Positions 1 through 5,909 of a DNA stretch of 6,805 nucleotides are shown piece by piece. A program made the position numbers and the translations under genes. Positions within the stretch are counted from its first letter, which is position 1; each line of letters starts with the position of its first letter. The notes beneath the pieces were generated by a model, which had not been told where the DNA came from, did no database searches, and worked only from the letters and a program-made list of their open reading frames with translations. The stretch lies in NCBI GenBank assembly GCA_946619625.1, contig CAMOMF010000077.1:1-6805 (forward strand), given 5' to 3'. The stretch comes from an uncultured Bacteroidales bacterium. GTDB lineage: Bacteria; Bacteroidota; Bacteroidia; Bacteroidales; Paludibacteraceae.

Positions 1-105
1 CCATAATTGCGCCCTTTTGCTCCATAATTGCGTACTTTTGCTCCATAATTGCGTACTTTTGCTCCATAATTGCGCACTTTCTTCCCATTAATGCACACTT
101 TGGCA
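1..105. repeat. Five tandem 21-bp direct repeats
   Basis: Five head-to-tail units of exactly 21 bp begin at 1, 22, 43, 64 and 85. The shared core is CATAATTGCG followed by a CTTTTGCT-like stretch. Units 2 and 3 are identical, unit 1 differs only at the 12th and 13th bases of the unit, unit 4 diverges at its 3' end, and unit 5 is the most degenerate. The array runs off the left edge, so its true copy number is unknown. Units 2 and 3 contain TACTTTTG, which matches the TAnnTTTG -7 consensus, but no TTTG lies 19-21 bp upstream. The 21-bp period is close to two helical turns, as expected if a protein binds repeated faces. It could be the inner repeats of an insertion-sequence end, an iteron array or a regulatory array; the sequence does not decide. 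Confidence 0.9.
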
Positions 106-120
106 CGCCTTTTGCATACA

Positions 121-140
121 TTTTAACGTGTGTGTTAAAA
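121..140. promoter_or_regulatory. Interrupted palindrome, possible operator
   Basis: TTTTAAC (121-127) and GTTAAAA (134-140) are perfect 7-bp inverted arms around a GTGTGT centre, giving a 20-bp symmetric site. The size and A/T-rich arms suit a dimeric DNA-binding protein or a small hairpin. It lies just beyond the 21-bp repeats, and no gene start is visible close by. The function is unknown; only the symmetry is directly seen. Confidence 0.4.
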
Positions 141-150
141 ATTTTATCTC

Positions 151-184
151 CCTCCGCTTGGTGCGAACCTTCACCCGGCGGAGG
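151..184. other. Two-tier hairpin in non-coding DNA
   Basis: CCTCCGC (151-157) pairs perfectly with GCGGAGG (178-184). After a 2/2 internal loop, GGTG (160-163) pairs with CACC (172-175), closing an 8-nt loop. Eleven mostly G:C pairs make this the strongest local fold in the left non-coding region. In the minus direction it is followed by an A/T-rich stretch ending in TTTTT (145-141), so it could act as a distal terminator for transcripts coming from the permease gene. No uninterrupted U-tract abuts the stem, so the terminator reading is tentative. A structured 5' leader for a gene outside the window is another option. Confidence 0.5.
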
Positions 185-531
185 TCTCTTTTGCCCCTTC
201 CCAATGCAGTTGTTCTCCCACCACTCTTATATTCTCTCATAACTCATAACTCGTACCATCTCTATACCTTCTTCGAAGGATCTCCGAAGGGTGAGCAAAA
301 AACGGTCCCTTGCCTCCCCCATCCCCACCGATCTTCACCTTGTCGTTATCCAGTGATTTTCACCACGTTGCCTTCAAATACACAACTCTTCTAATCCGGC
401 TCACCATACCCCCATTTTTGCTCACGGGGTACTCTTTTAATGACCTATACGCCGTGTTTTGCGATGCTATGTTTCTTCACATGCCATGGGTACGATGACT
501 GTGTGTTCGTATATTGTTGAAACGCGTAGCA
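185..531. other. Non-coding stretch with inverted repeats
   Basis: I find no convincing gene here on either strand. The open frames on the plus strand are short, rich in Pro, Ser and Leu, and lack any recognisable domain. Visible items are the heptamer-type repeat at 237-252; an 11-bp inverted repeat (GTGAGCAAAAA at 291-301, TTTTTGCTCAC at 415-425); a C-rich tract at 307-326, which is G-rich on the minus strand, bounded by CGGT (303-306) and ACCG (327-330) with six T's following on the minus strand; and TACCCC (407-412) with GGGGTA (426-431). The last two are candidate weak terminators for the minus-strand permease, but their stems are only 4 and 6 bp. Confidence 0.6.
237..252. repeat. TCATAAC repeat, inverted match to 1507-1522
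   Basis: This 16-bp stretch contains two TCATAAC units and is the exact reverse complement of 1507-1522. The two copies lie outside the two ends of the permease gene in opposite orientation, about 1.25 kb apart. The heptamer is low-complexity, and similar short repeats are, as far as I know, frequent between Bacteroides genes, so the pairing may be coincidental. Confidence 0.6.
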
Positions 532-1494
532 TCATTTCTTCAGGATGACGTAGATGACGATGGGAGCGCCGAAGAGTGCGGAGACGGTAGAGATAGGCAG
601 CGGGTAAGTAAATGCGCAGGAGATGGCATCACAGATGAGCAGCAGGTCGGCACCGATCAAAGCCGTTGCGGGGACAGTGATATGATGATTGCCGGTTCGG
701 AACAGACCGCGTGCAATATGCGGCACCGCCACGCCAACAAAAGCGATGGGTCCGCAGAAAGCCGTAATCCCGCCTGCAAGCAAGCCTGTGGCAATCACCA
801 TCAGAAAACGGATACGGCGGATATTGATTCCCAACCCTTCGGCATACTGCTCGCCCAACACCAATCCGTTGAGGGGTTTGATAAGCAAGACGACACAAGC
901 CAGTCCCACCAGCACGATAGGTACCAACCATCGCATCTCGTCCCATCCAACGGAAGAAAGGGAGCCCAAGGTCCAAACGATGAACAGTTTCAGCGAATCG
1001 GGATTGGCAAAATTCTGCATTACGTTCACCAAGGCGCCGGCAACAGAGCCTATCATCATACCAACAATAAGCAAGGTTACATTGGAGCGCACACGGTACG
1101 AGAACATCATCACCAACAGGAGCACCAGTACCGAACCGAGGATGGCGCATGTGACGGTGCCGACAGAGGTGGCGGTAAACCCCAACAGCGTGCCGAAGAG
1201 GAGCAGTGTAGCGACTCCGAGGGTGGCACCGCTACTGACCCCCAACACATAGGGTCCTGCCAAAGGGTTGCGGAACAGCGTCTGCATCATCAGTCCGGAC
1301 AATGCCAACGATGCGCCCGCCAGGACGGCAGTCACCGCTTTAGGTAAACGGAGTGAGAGCATGATTTGATGCTCCACCCCATCTCCCCATAAAGCTGAAA
1401 GAGGAATACGCATAGCACCTACCAACAGGTCTGTAACAAACAGACCCGCCAGCAGGGCCATCAATGCTATAAAAAAGTATAAGTTCTTTTTCAA
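532..1494 (-). CDS. FecCD-family ABC transporter permease (metal-chelate or cobalamin uptake)
   Basis: A 320-residue integral inner-membrane permease of the BtuC/FecCD type, which imports iron-siderophore, haem or cobalamin together with a periplasmic binding protein and an ATPase. Family marks in order: RLPK at 49-52; the block with Q71, RNPLAGP at 75-81 and LGVSSGA at 84-90; GINIRRIR at 222-229; GPIAFVGVAVPHIAR at 248-262, the stretch that meets the ATPase; and PLPISTVSALFGAP at 298-311. Hydrophobic segments span the whole length and the size is normal for the family. The start is probably TTG (1494-1492): its KKNLYFFIALMALL leader matches the usual first membrane segment, an in-frame TAA lies 12 bp upstream, and the first ATG would cut residues 1-11. 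It follows the ferredoxin gene by 51 bp and may be co-transcribed. No binding-protein or ATPase gene is adjacent in the window. The substrate cannot be assigned. Confidence 0.93.
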   Translation of the reverse strand: MKKNLYFFIALMALLAGLFVTDLLVGAMRIPLSALWGDGVEHQIMLSLRLPKAVTAVLAGASLALSGLMMQTLFRNPLAGPYVLGVSSGATLGVATLLLFGTLLGFTATSVGTVTCAILGSVLVLLLVMMFSYRVRSNVTLLIVGMMIGSVAGALVNVMQNFANPDSLKLFIVWTLGSLSSVGWDEMRWLVPIVLVGLACVVLLIKPLNGLVLGEQYAEGLGINIRRIRFLMVIATGLLAGGITAFCGPIAFVGVAVPHIARGLFRTGNHHITVPATALIGADLLLICDAISCAFTYPLPISTVSALFGAPIVIYVILKK

Positions 1495-1502
1495 GTTATG
1501 AA

Positions 1503-1531
1503 TTATGAGTTATGAGTTATGAAACTCATAA
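1503..1531. repeat. TTATGAG heptamer repeats with 9-bp hairpin
   Basis: TTATGAGTT occurs at 1503-1511 and, overlapping by two bases, at 1510-1518. AACTCATAA at 1523-1531 is the exact complement. The second copy folds with it into a 9-bp stem with a 4-nt loop; the first copy offers a competing register. The element sits between the ferredoxin stop and the permease start and would lie in the permease leader RNA. It could act as a weak attenuator or processing site, or be a passive intergenic repeat. No T-tract follows it. Confidence 0.7.
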
Positions 1532-1545
1532 TCAGTTAAATAAAA

Positions 1546-1710
1546 TTAGAGTGAGATTGCTCCGCTGGGACAAACGCTCGCGCAGGTTCCGCACTCGGTG
1601 CAAACATCGGGGTCGATGCTGTAGTGTTCACCTTCAGAAATTGCGCCCATAGGGCATTCATCAATGCAAGTACCGCATGCAATGCAGTCTTCAGAAATCT
1701 TGTAAGCCAT
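1546..1710 (-). CDS. 2[4Fe-4S] ferredoxin, clostridial type
   Basis: A 54-residue cytoplasmic electron carrier, complete from ATG (1710-1708) to TAA (1548-1546). Two CxxCxxCxxxCP motifs are visible: Cys9, 12, 15 and 19 followed by Pro20, and Cys37, 40, 43 and 47 followed by Pro48. These give the eight ligands for two [4Fe-4S] clusters, with the two-fold internal repeat typical of this family (CIACGTC and CTECGTC). No extra domain or insertion is present, and the length is normal. In anaerobes such ferredoxins serve pyruvate:ferredoxin oxidoreductase, hydrogenases and the Rnf complex; the specific partner here is unknown. It has its own strong promoter at 1772-1803 and is the first gene of a minus-strand unit that may continue into the permease. 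There is no clear Shine-Dalgarno, and the leader is A/T-rich. Confidence 0.97.
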   Translation of the reverse strand: MAYKISEDCIACGTCIDECPMGAISEGEHYSIDPDVCTECGTCASVCPSGAISL

Positions 1711-1747
1711 AAGTGATTAAATTATTGTGTTATGATATTGTGTTACG

Positions 1748-1769
1748 TACCCAAATGTTAAATTGGGAC
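1748..1769 (-). promoter_or_regulatory. Short stem-loop at predicted 5' end of ferredoxin mRNA
   Basis: CCCAA (1750-1754) and TTGGG (1763-1767) are complementary across an 8-nt loop, and AC/GT pairs outside can extend the stem if one base bulges. The element begins a few bases downstream of the -7 box at 1772-1779, so it would sit at the very 5' end of the transcript. A 5' stem-loop can protect mRNA; it might instead be an operator. The stem is short and could be chance. Confidence 0.3.
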
Positions 1770-1771
1770 TG

Positions 1772-1803
1772 CAAAGTTACAACATTTTTTCGAAATATGC
1801 AAG
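1772..1803 (-). promoter_or_regulatory. Promoter for ferredoxin (Bacteroidetes type)
   Basis: On the minus strand, CTTG (1803-1800) as the -33 element is followed by 20 bp and then TAACTTTG (1779-1772), a full match to TAnnTTTG. Transcription should begin near 1765, leaving a leader of about 55 nt before the ATG at 1710. The layout and sequence closely mirror the plus-strand promoter at 1841-1872. Confidence 0.85.
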
Positions 1804-1840
1804 AGTTAGGGGCTAAAAAAGTAAAAAAAGTAGCAAAAGA

Positions 1841-1872
1841 CTTGCATATGTCATATTTTTTTTGTAACTTTG
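1841..1872 (+). promoter_or_regulatory. Promoter for SIMPL-cdd-lptF/G-ribBA run
   Basis: CTTG (1841-1844), a 20-bp spacer and TAACTTTG (1865-1872) form a complete Bacteroidetes-type promoter. The predicted start is near 1880, about 40 nt before the ATG at 1920. The spacer is T-rich (1855-1863). No other good TAnnTTTG element is seen in the short gaps of the downstream run, so this promoter probably drives all four genes. Confidence 0.85.
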
Positions 1873-1919
1873 CGCCCAAATTGATAACATGCATAAGTAG
1901 CAACTAAAAAAATTAGGAT

Positions 1920-2606
1920 ATGAAAAGAATAATTTCAGCCAGTGTAATTTTAGCATTTGGCATTGCCCTGTCGGGCTGGTTTGTTTATCGCGGTGCCGTT
2001 CAGTTTGCTAACAAGGACCGCGCAGTGGGTGTGAAGGGTCTCTCTACTCGTGACGTTCAGGCCGACTTTGTAGTGTGGCCGCTTGCCTTCTCGGTAGAGG
2101 GGAACGATTTGGGAGAGTTGTACAAGAAAATGAACCAAACCCGTGAGGAGGTGAGCAATTTCCTGAAGGGGAAAGGATTTGACGCGTCAGACCTGCGAAT
2201 GGGCAGCGCTTCGGTATCGAATCAGTGGGACAACTATTACGGCAACCGTCCGGAGTACAAGTACAAACTGTCCTCAACAGTGGTAGTTGCCACCCAGAAC
2301 GTGGAGTTGGTGTCGAAGACCAATGGTTTGGAAAGCGAACTGCTGCAACGAGGCATTATTCTGAACAGCAACGATTGGTCAATTGACTATCAGTTCAACG
2401 GACTGAACGAGTTGAAGCCCGAGATGATAGAAGAGGCTACCAAGAACGCCCGTGCCGTAGCGCAGAAGTTTGCCGATGACGCAGACTGCTCTTTGGGCAG
2501 TATCCGTCATGCCAGTCAAGGAGTGTTCTCCGTTGAAAGCGATGATTATCAGCCTTGGATTAAGCACGTACGTGTAGTAACGACCGTGGATTACTACCTG
2601 AAGTAA
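1920..2606 (+). CDS. SIMPL-domain (DUF541) envelope protein
   Basis: 228 residues. Residues 1-30 are a basic start followed by a hydrophobic stretch ending in WFVYRGAVQF, which is either an uncleaved membrane anchor or a signal peptide with no clear cleavage site. The rest matches the SIMPL/DUF541 pattern: VxVKGLSTRDVQADFVVWPL near 36-55, a helical segment around 62-86, the YKYKLSSTVVV strand at 113-123, a helix with EEATKNARAVAQKFADDA at 171-188, and a final strand VRVVTTVDYYL. It should face the periplasm. SIMPL proteins are poorly understood; the family name comes from a mammalian signalling factor and bacterial members have been linked to stress tolerance, so no precise role is claimed. 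First gene of the run; cdd follows after 27 bp. The start is supported by the promoter 47 bp upstream. Confidence 0.88.
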   Translation: MKRIISASVILAFGIALSGWFVYRGAVQFANKDRAVGVKGLSTRDVQADFVVWPLAFSVEGNDLGELYKKMNQTREEVSNFLKGKGFDASDLRMGSASVSNQWDNYYGNRPEYKYKLSSTVVVATQNVELVSKTNGLESELLQRGIILNSNDWSIDYQFNGLNELKPEMIEEATKNARAVAQKFADDADCSLGSIRHASQGVFSVESDDYQPWIKHVRVVTTVDYYLK

Positions 2607-2633
2607 ATTGACAACAATAATAACAATAACACC

Positions 2634-3125
2634 ATGAACACTTTCCAGTTACACACGAACATCCATGCGTATAGTTACGAAGAGTTGCCGCCAGAGTATC
2701 GTAAGTTGGTAGATATCGCCAAGCAGATGACGGAAGCGTCCTACTGCCCTTATTCCCGCTTTGCCGTTGGTGCAGCGCTGCAGTTGTCAGACGGAACGGT
2801 GGTACGAGGTTGCAATCAGGAGAATGCAGCCTACCCCAGCGGTTTGTGCGCGGAACGTACCGCCATGTTCGCCGCCAGTGCCAACCACCCGGGCAAAGCG
2901 ATGAAGGTGCTCGCCATTGCGGCATATACCGATGGCCATTTCACCGAACAGCCGGTATCGCCGTGCGGAGGTTGCCGACAGGTGATGGTGGAGTTTGAGG
3001 ACCGTCAAAAAGAACCGTTGACAGTCATCTTGTATGGAACAGACGGCACGTACGTCATAGACTCAGCCAAGGAACTGATGCCGTTCTGTTTCGTATCGGA
3101 AAGTCTGAAAGGAGTGAAGAAATAA
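2634..3125 (+). CDS. cdd: Cytidine deaminase
   Basis: 163 residues; converts cytidine and deoxycytidine to uridine and deoxyuridine in pyrimidine salvage, in the cytosol. Visible family marks: YCPYSRFAVGAAL at 37-49; the nucleoside-binding stretch with N61 and E63 (NQENAAYP); CAER at 72-75 with zinc ligand Cys72 and proton-shuttling Glu74; and PCGGCRQ at 110-116 with zinc ligands Cys111 and Cys114. The Cys-Cys-Cys zinc set and short length indicate the small homotetrameric class, not the longer E. coli-type dimer. The N-terminal 20 or so residues before the PPEYRKL helix are a modest extension. It lies 27 bp after the SIMPL gene and 24 bp before the lptF/G-like gene, so co-transcription is likely. 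No catalytic residue is missing. Confidence 0.96.
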   Translation: MNTFQLHTNIHAYSYEELPPEYRKLVDIAKQMTEASYCPYSRFAVGAALQLSDGTVVRGCNQENAAYPSGLCAERTAMFAASANHPGKAMKVLAIAAYTDGHFTEQPVSPCGGCRQVMVEFEDRQKEPLTVILYGTDGTYVIDSAKELMPFCFVSESLKGVKK

Positions 3126-3149
3126 GTCTGATTGAACTAAAAAACAAGA

Positions 3150-4670
3150 ATGAGAATCATCAAGAAAATGGATATGTATCTGCTCAAGACTTTTCTTGGG
3201 CTTTTCTTGATGACGTTCCTGATATGTATCTTCATTCTGCTGATGCAGTTTGTGTGGATGCACGTGAAAGATTTGGTCGGGAAAGGTGTGGAAATCAGCG
3301 TACTTGCCGAGTTCTTCGTATATGCTGTCGCCACTATTATTCCTTTGGCATTGCCGTTGGCAATACTGCTTGCCTCGCTGATGACATTCGGCAATCTGGG
3401 CGAACATTTCGAGTTGACCGCCATGAAATCAGCCGGTGTATCGCTGTTCCGCATTATGCGCCCGCTGGCAATCACGATTGCATTGGTGTCGGTAGGTGCT
3501 TTTTTCTTCTCGAACAATGTGTTGCCCAAGTCGCAGACCAAATTGTGGGCATTGATATTCTCGCTAAGACAGAAGTCCCCCGAGATGGAGATACCCGAAG
3601 GCGAGTTCTACGATGGAATCCCCGGGTATAATATTTATGTAAGGTCCAAGAATCACCAGTCCGGTTTGCTGAAGGACATGATGATTTACGACTACTCGGA
3701 GGGTTTTCAGAATGCCAAGGTCATGGTGGCAGACTCGGGGCGCATCTTTTTTACCGAGGACAAGAAATACCTGCTGCTGGTACTTTACTCGGGCGAATCA
3801 TTTGAGAACCTGGATCCTAAGCAACAGCGTGCCACCAAGTCGAAAGACAAGATTCCGTATCGCCGCGAGAATTTCAGGCAAAAGACCATGCTGATTGACT
3901 TTTCGTCTGAGTTCAATCGTTACGATGAGTCAATCCTGAACGACCAGCATGTATCGAAGAACGTAAGTGAGTTGATGCATTCGATTGATTCCGTTCAGGT
4001 TCTGGCACATGAGCGCAGCAAAGAACAGAGTGCGCAGATGGTAGAACAAAGGTATTTTGGTCGTGACCGTACTCCCGGCCGTGTGTTGGCAGATGCCACG
4101 GAAGAGGAGATGGGGCACTATAACTGTGACTCGCTGTTCAACAGACTGAGCAACAAAGATAAGGCGAATGCCTTGCAGATGGCGTATGACAAAGCGCGAG
4201 TACAAAAGGACCAAGTGGAATACAACGCACTGATGCTGGACGACTACAAGCGGTATGTACGCAAGCATGAAGTGGAACTGCACCGCAAGTTCACCTTGGC
4301 ATTTGCCTGCCTGATATTTTTCTTTATCGGAGCGCCGCTTGGTGCCATTATCCGCAAAGGCGGGTTGGGTGCGCCGGTGGTGATTTCGGTAGTGATGTTT
4401 ATCATCTACTATATCATCGACAACTCAGGCTACAAAATGGCGCGCGAAGCCATCTGGCCATGCTGGTTAGGCATGTGGCTGTCCAGTTTTGTATTGTTGG
4501 CAATAGGCGTATTTTTAACATATAAAGCAGCCACCGACTCCGCCCTGTTCAAACCGGAAGTGTGGATCAAGTGGTTCGAAGACAGAAAGAAACAATTACA
4601 ACCAATATATGAACACTATAGCAGAAGCATTGGACGACTTTCGCGCAGGAAAACTGGTGATCGTCGTTGA
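3150..4670 (+). CDS. LptF/LptG-family (YjgP/YjgQ) lipopolysaccharide export permease
   Basis: 506 residues. The family forms the membrane part of the LptB2FG ABC transporter, which extracts LPS from the inner membrane and passes it to LptC and the periplasmic bridge. Predicted membrane segments lie near 11-36, 52-80, 100-122, 383-402, 408-424 and 437-459, the usual three-plus-three layout around a periplasmic domain. Family stretches are ELTAMKSAGVSLFRIMRPL (88-106, cytoplasmic coupling region) and FFIGAPLGAIIRKGGLG (391-407). The central domain (about 123-380) is longer than in E. coli LptF, with a charged, probably helical part at 255-375. F cannot be told from G by eye, so no symbol is given. 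The start could be 3150 or the second ATG at 3168; the first is used. Its last 62 bp overlap ribBA in another frame, and the basic tail may be a by-product of that overlap. Confidence 0.93.
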   Translation: MRIIKKMDMYLLKTFLGLFLMTFLICIFILLMQFVWMHVKDLVGKGVEISVLAEFFVYAVATIIPLALPLAILLASLMTFGNLGEHFELTAMKSAGVSLFRIMRPLAITIALVSVGAFFFSNNVLPKSQTKLWALIFSLRQKSPEMEIPEGEFYDGIPGYNIYVRSKNHQSGLLKDMMIYDYSEGFQNAKVMVADSGRIFFTEDKKYLLLVLYSGESFENLDPKQQRATKSKDKIPYRRENFRQKTMLIDFSSEFNRYDESILNDQHVSKNVSELMHSIDSVQVLAHERSKEQSAQMVEQRYFGRDRTPGRVLADATEEEMGHYNCDSLFNRLSNKDKANALQMAYDKARVQKDQVEYNALMLDDYKRYVRKHEVELHRKFTLAFACLIFFFIGAPLGAIIRKGGLGAPVVISVVMFIIYYIIDNSGYKMAREAIWPCWLGMWLSSFVLLAIGVFLTYKAATDSALFKPEVWIKWFEDRKKQLQPIYEHYSRSIGRLSRRKTGDRR

Positions 4671-5853
4671 TGATGAAGACAGGGAAAACGAAGGTGATTT
4701 TATCACAGCAGCCGAATTGATTACACCTGAGAAGGTGAACTTCATGCTGAAATATGGTCGCGGCGTGCTGTGTGCGCCAGTGACGGAAGAACGTTGTGCC
4801 GAATTGGAACTGGTGCATCAAGTGCAGCAGAACACCTCCATGCTTGGGACACCGTTTACGGTGACTGTGGACTTGCTGGAAGGGTGTACCACAGGCGTTT
4901 CGGCGCATGACAGGGCTGCCACTATCCGTGCCCTTGCTGACCCCAAGCGCAAGCCGCAAGACTTCGGGCGTCCCGGACATATCAACCCACTCTACGCCAA
5001 GAGCCGTGGTGTGCTGGAACGTGCGGGACATACCGAGGCGGGTGTGGACCTGTGCCGTCTGAGCGGATTGTATCCGGCAGCAGCCTTGATAGAGATAATG
5101 AACCCCGATGGTACGATGGCGCGGTTGCCACAACTGGAACAAGTGGCGAAAGAGAACAACCTGAAGCTGATATCCATTAAAGACCTTATCTCCTATAGGA
5201 TGAGTACCGAGGTGCTTCACTCTGCTCAGGAGAGTACAACCCACCCCATCCCGGAGGAGGCGATGGTAACACAAGGCGAGACGGTGTTCCTGCCCACCAT
5301 TTATGGCGAGTTCCAACTGACCCCTTTCCGTCAGTTATCCAACGGATTGGAGCATATAGCGTTGGTGAAAGGCACGTGGGAAAAAGACGAGCCGATATTG
5401 TGCCGTGTCCACTCCAGTTGCGCTACAGGCGACATCTTCGGGTCGAAGCGTTGCGAATGCGGAGAGCAATTGCACAAAGCCATGCAAATGGTGGAAGAAG
5501 CGGGGAAAGGAGTCATTGTGTATATGAACCAGGAAGGCCGGGGAATAGGCCTGATGAACAAGATTGCCGCGTACAAACTGCAAGAAGAGGGCTTGGACAC
5601 CGTGGAGGCCAATATCCATTTAGGGTTCGACCCCGACCAGAGAAGTTACGGCGTGGGCGCGGAGATTCTTCGGATAATTGGTGCCCGCAAACTGCGCCTC
5701 ATGACCAATAATCCCGTGAAGCGTATTGGTTTGGAAAGTTATGGAATAGAGATTGTGGAGAACATCCCTATTGAGATTGCTCCGAACCCTTTCAACGAAC
5801 GCTACATGCGTACAAAGAAAGAGAAAATGCACCATAATTTGCATTTGGTGTGA
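4609..5853 (+). CDS. ribBA: Bifunctional RibBA: DHBP synthase / GTP cyclohydrolase II
   Basis: 414 residues; supplies both branches that feed riboflavin synthesis in the cytosol. The N-terminal half (about 1-200) is 3,4-dihydroxy-2-butanone 4-phosphate synthase: DDEDRENEGDF at 21-31 (acidic metal and substrate site), CTTGVSAHDRAATI at 93-106, and GHTEAGVDLCRLSGLYPAA at 140-158. The C-terminal half (about 208-400) is GTP cyclohydrolase II: RVHSSCATGDIFGSKRCECG at 266-285 with zinc ligands Cys271, Cys282 and Cys284, NQEGRGIGL at 307-315, LGFDPDQRSYGVGA at 338-351, and LMTNNPVKRIGL at 364-375. Both halves look intact. The ATG at 4609 is chosen because MNTIAEAL aligns with the family start and no other start is close upstream in frame. 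The gene therefore begins 62 bp inside the preceding gene, implying coupled translation. No FMN riboswitch is seen before it, as expected for an internal operon gene. Confidence 0.97.
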   Translation: MNTIAEALDDFRAGKLVIVVDDEDRENEGDFITAAELITPEKVNFMLKYGRGVLCAPVTEERCAELELVHQVQQNTSMLGTPFTVTVDLLEGCTTGVSAHDRAATIRALADPKRKPQDFGRPGHINPLYAKSRGVLERAGHTEAGVDLCRLSGLYPAAALIEIMNPDGTMARLPQLEQVAKENNLKLISIKDLISYRMSTEVLHSAQESTTHPIPEEAMVTQGETVFLPTIYGEFQLTPFRQLSNGLEHIALVKGTWEKDEPILCRVHSSCATGDIFGSKRCECGEQLHKAMQMVEEAGKGVIVYMNQEGRGIGLMNKIAAYKLQEEGLDTVEANIHLGFDPDQRSYGVGAEILRIIGARKLRLMTNNPVKRIGLESYGIEIVENIPIEIAPNPFNERYMRTKKEKMHHNLHLV

Positions 5854-5854
5854 G

Positions 5855-5885
5855 TTTGGCACGAGATTTGAGCATTATAGTTATG
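5855..5885 (+). promoter_or_regulatory. Predicted promoter for exported protein gene
   Basis: TTTG (5855-5858), a 19-bp spacer and TAGTTATG (5878-5885) fit the Bacteroidetes consensus with one mismatch in TAnnTTTG. Transcription would begin near 5892, about 18 nt before the ATG at 5910. It lies immediately after the ribBA stop and suggests that the next gene is transcribed at least partly on its own. Read-through from ribBA is also possible, since no terminator is seen. Confidence 0.6.
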
Positions 5886-5909
5886 TTGAACAATTAAAAT
5901 AACACGCTT

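Noticed and set aside
33..61. Functional promoters within the 21-bp repeats
   Set aside because: TACTTTTG at 33-40 and 54-61 matches the -7 consensus, but the nearest upstream TTTG is 13 bp away rather than 19-21, and no gene follows on the plus strand.
1..105. CRISPR array
   Set aside because: The 21-bp units are directly abutting, with no spacers and no cas genes in view.
128..498. Two open frames on the plus strand in the left non-coding region
   Set aside because: Pro/Ser/Leu-rich translations without domains, no promoter placed to drive them, mutual overlap, and they run through hairpin and inverted-repeat sequence.
1..531. Cobalamin riboswitch linked to the permease
   Set aside because: The GCCACTG core is absent, and the region lies downstream of the permease, not upstream.
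514..1347. Long plus-strand open frame opposite the permease
   Set aside because: The translation is rich in Gln, His, Asp and Arg with no domain; it is the antisense shadow of a clear FecCD permease.
1713..1907. 64-residue plus-strand open frame between ferredoxin and SIMPL gene
   Set aside because: It runs through both divergent promoters and has no family features.
4567..5316. Minus-strand open frame opposite ribBA
   Set aside because: Antisense shadow of conserved RibBA sequence, with no domain of its own.
5825..5846. Intrinsic terminator at the end of ribBA
   Set aside because: AAATGCA and TGCATTT form a 7-bp stem with an 8-nt loop, but it is A/T-rich, lies within the coding sequence and has no T-tract after it.
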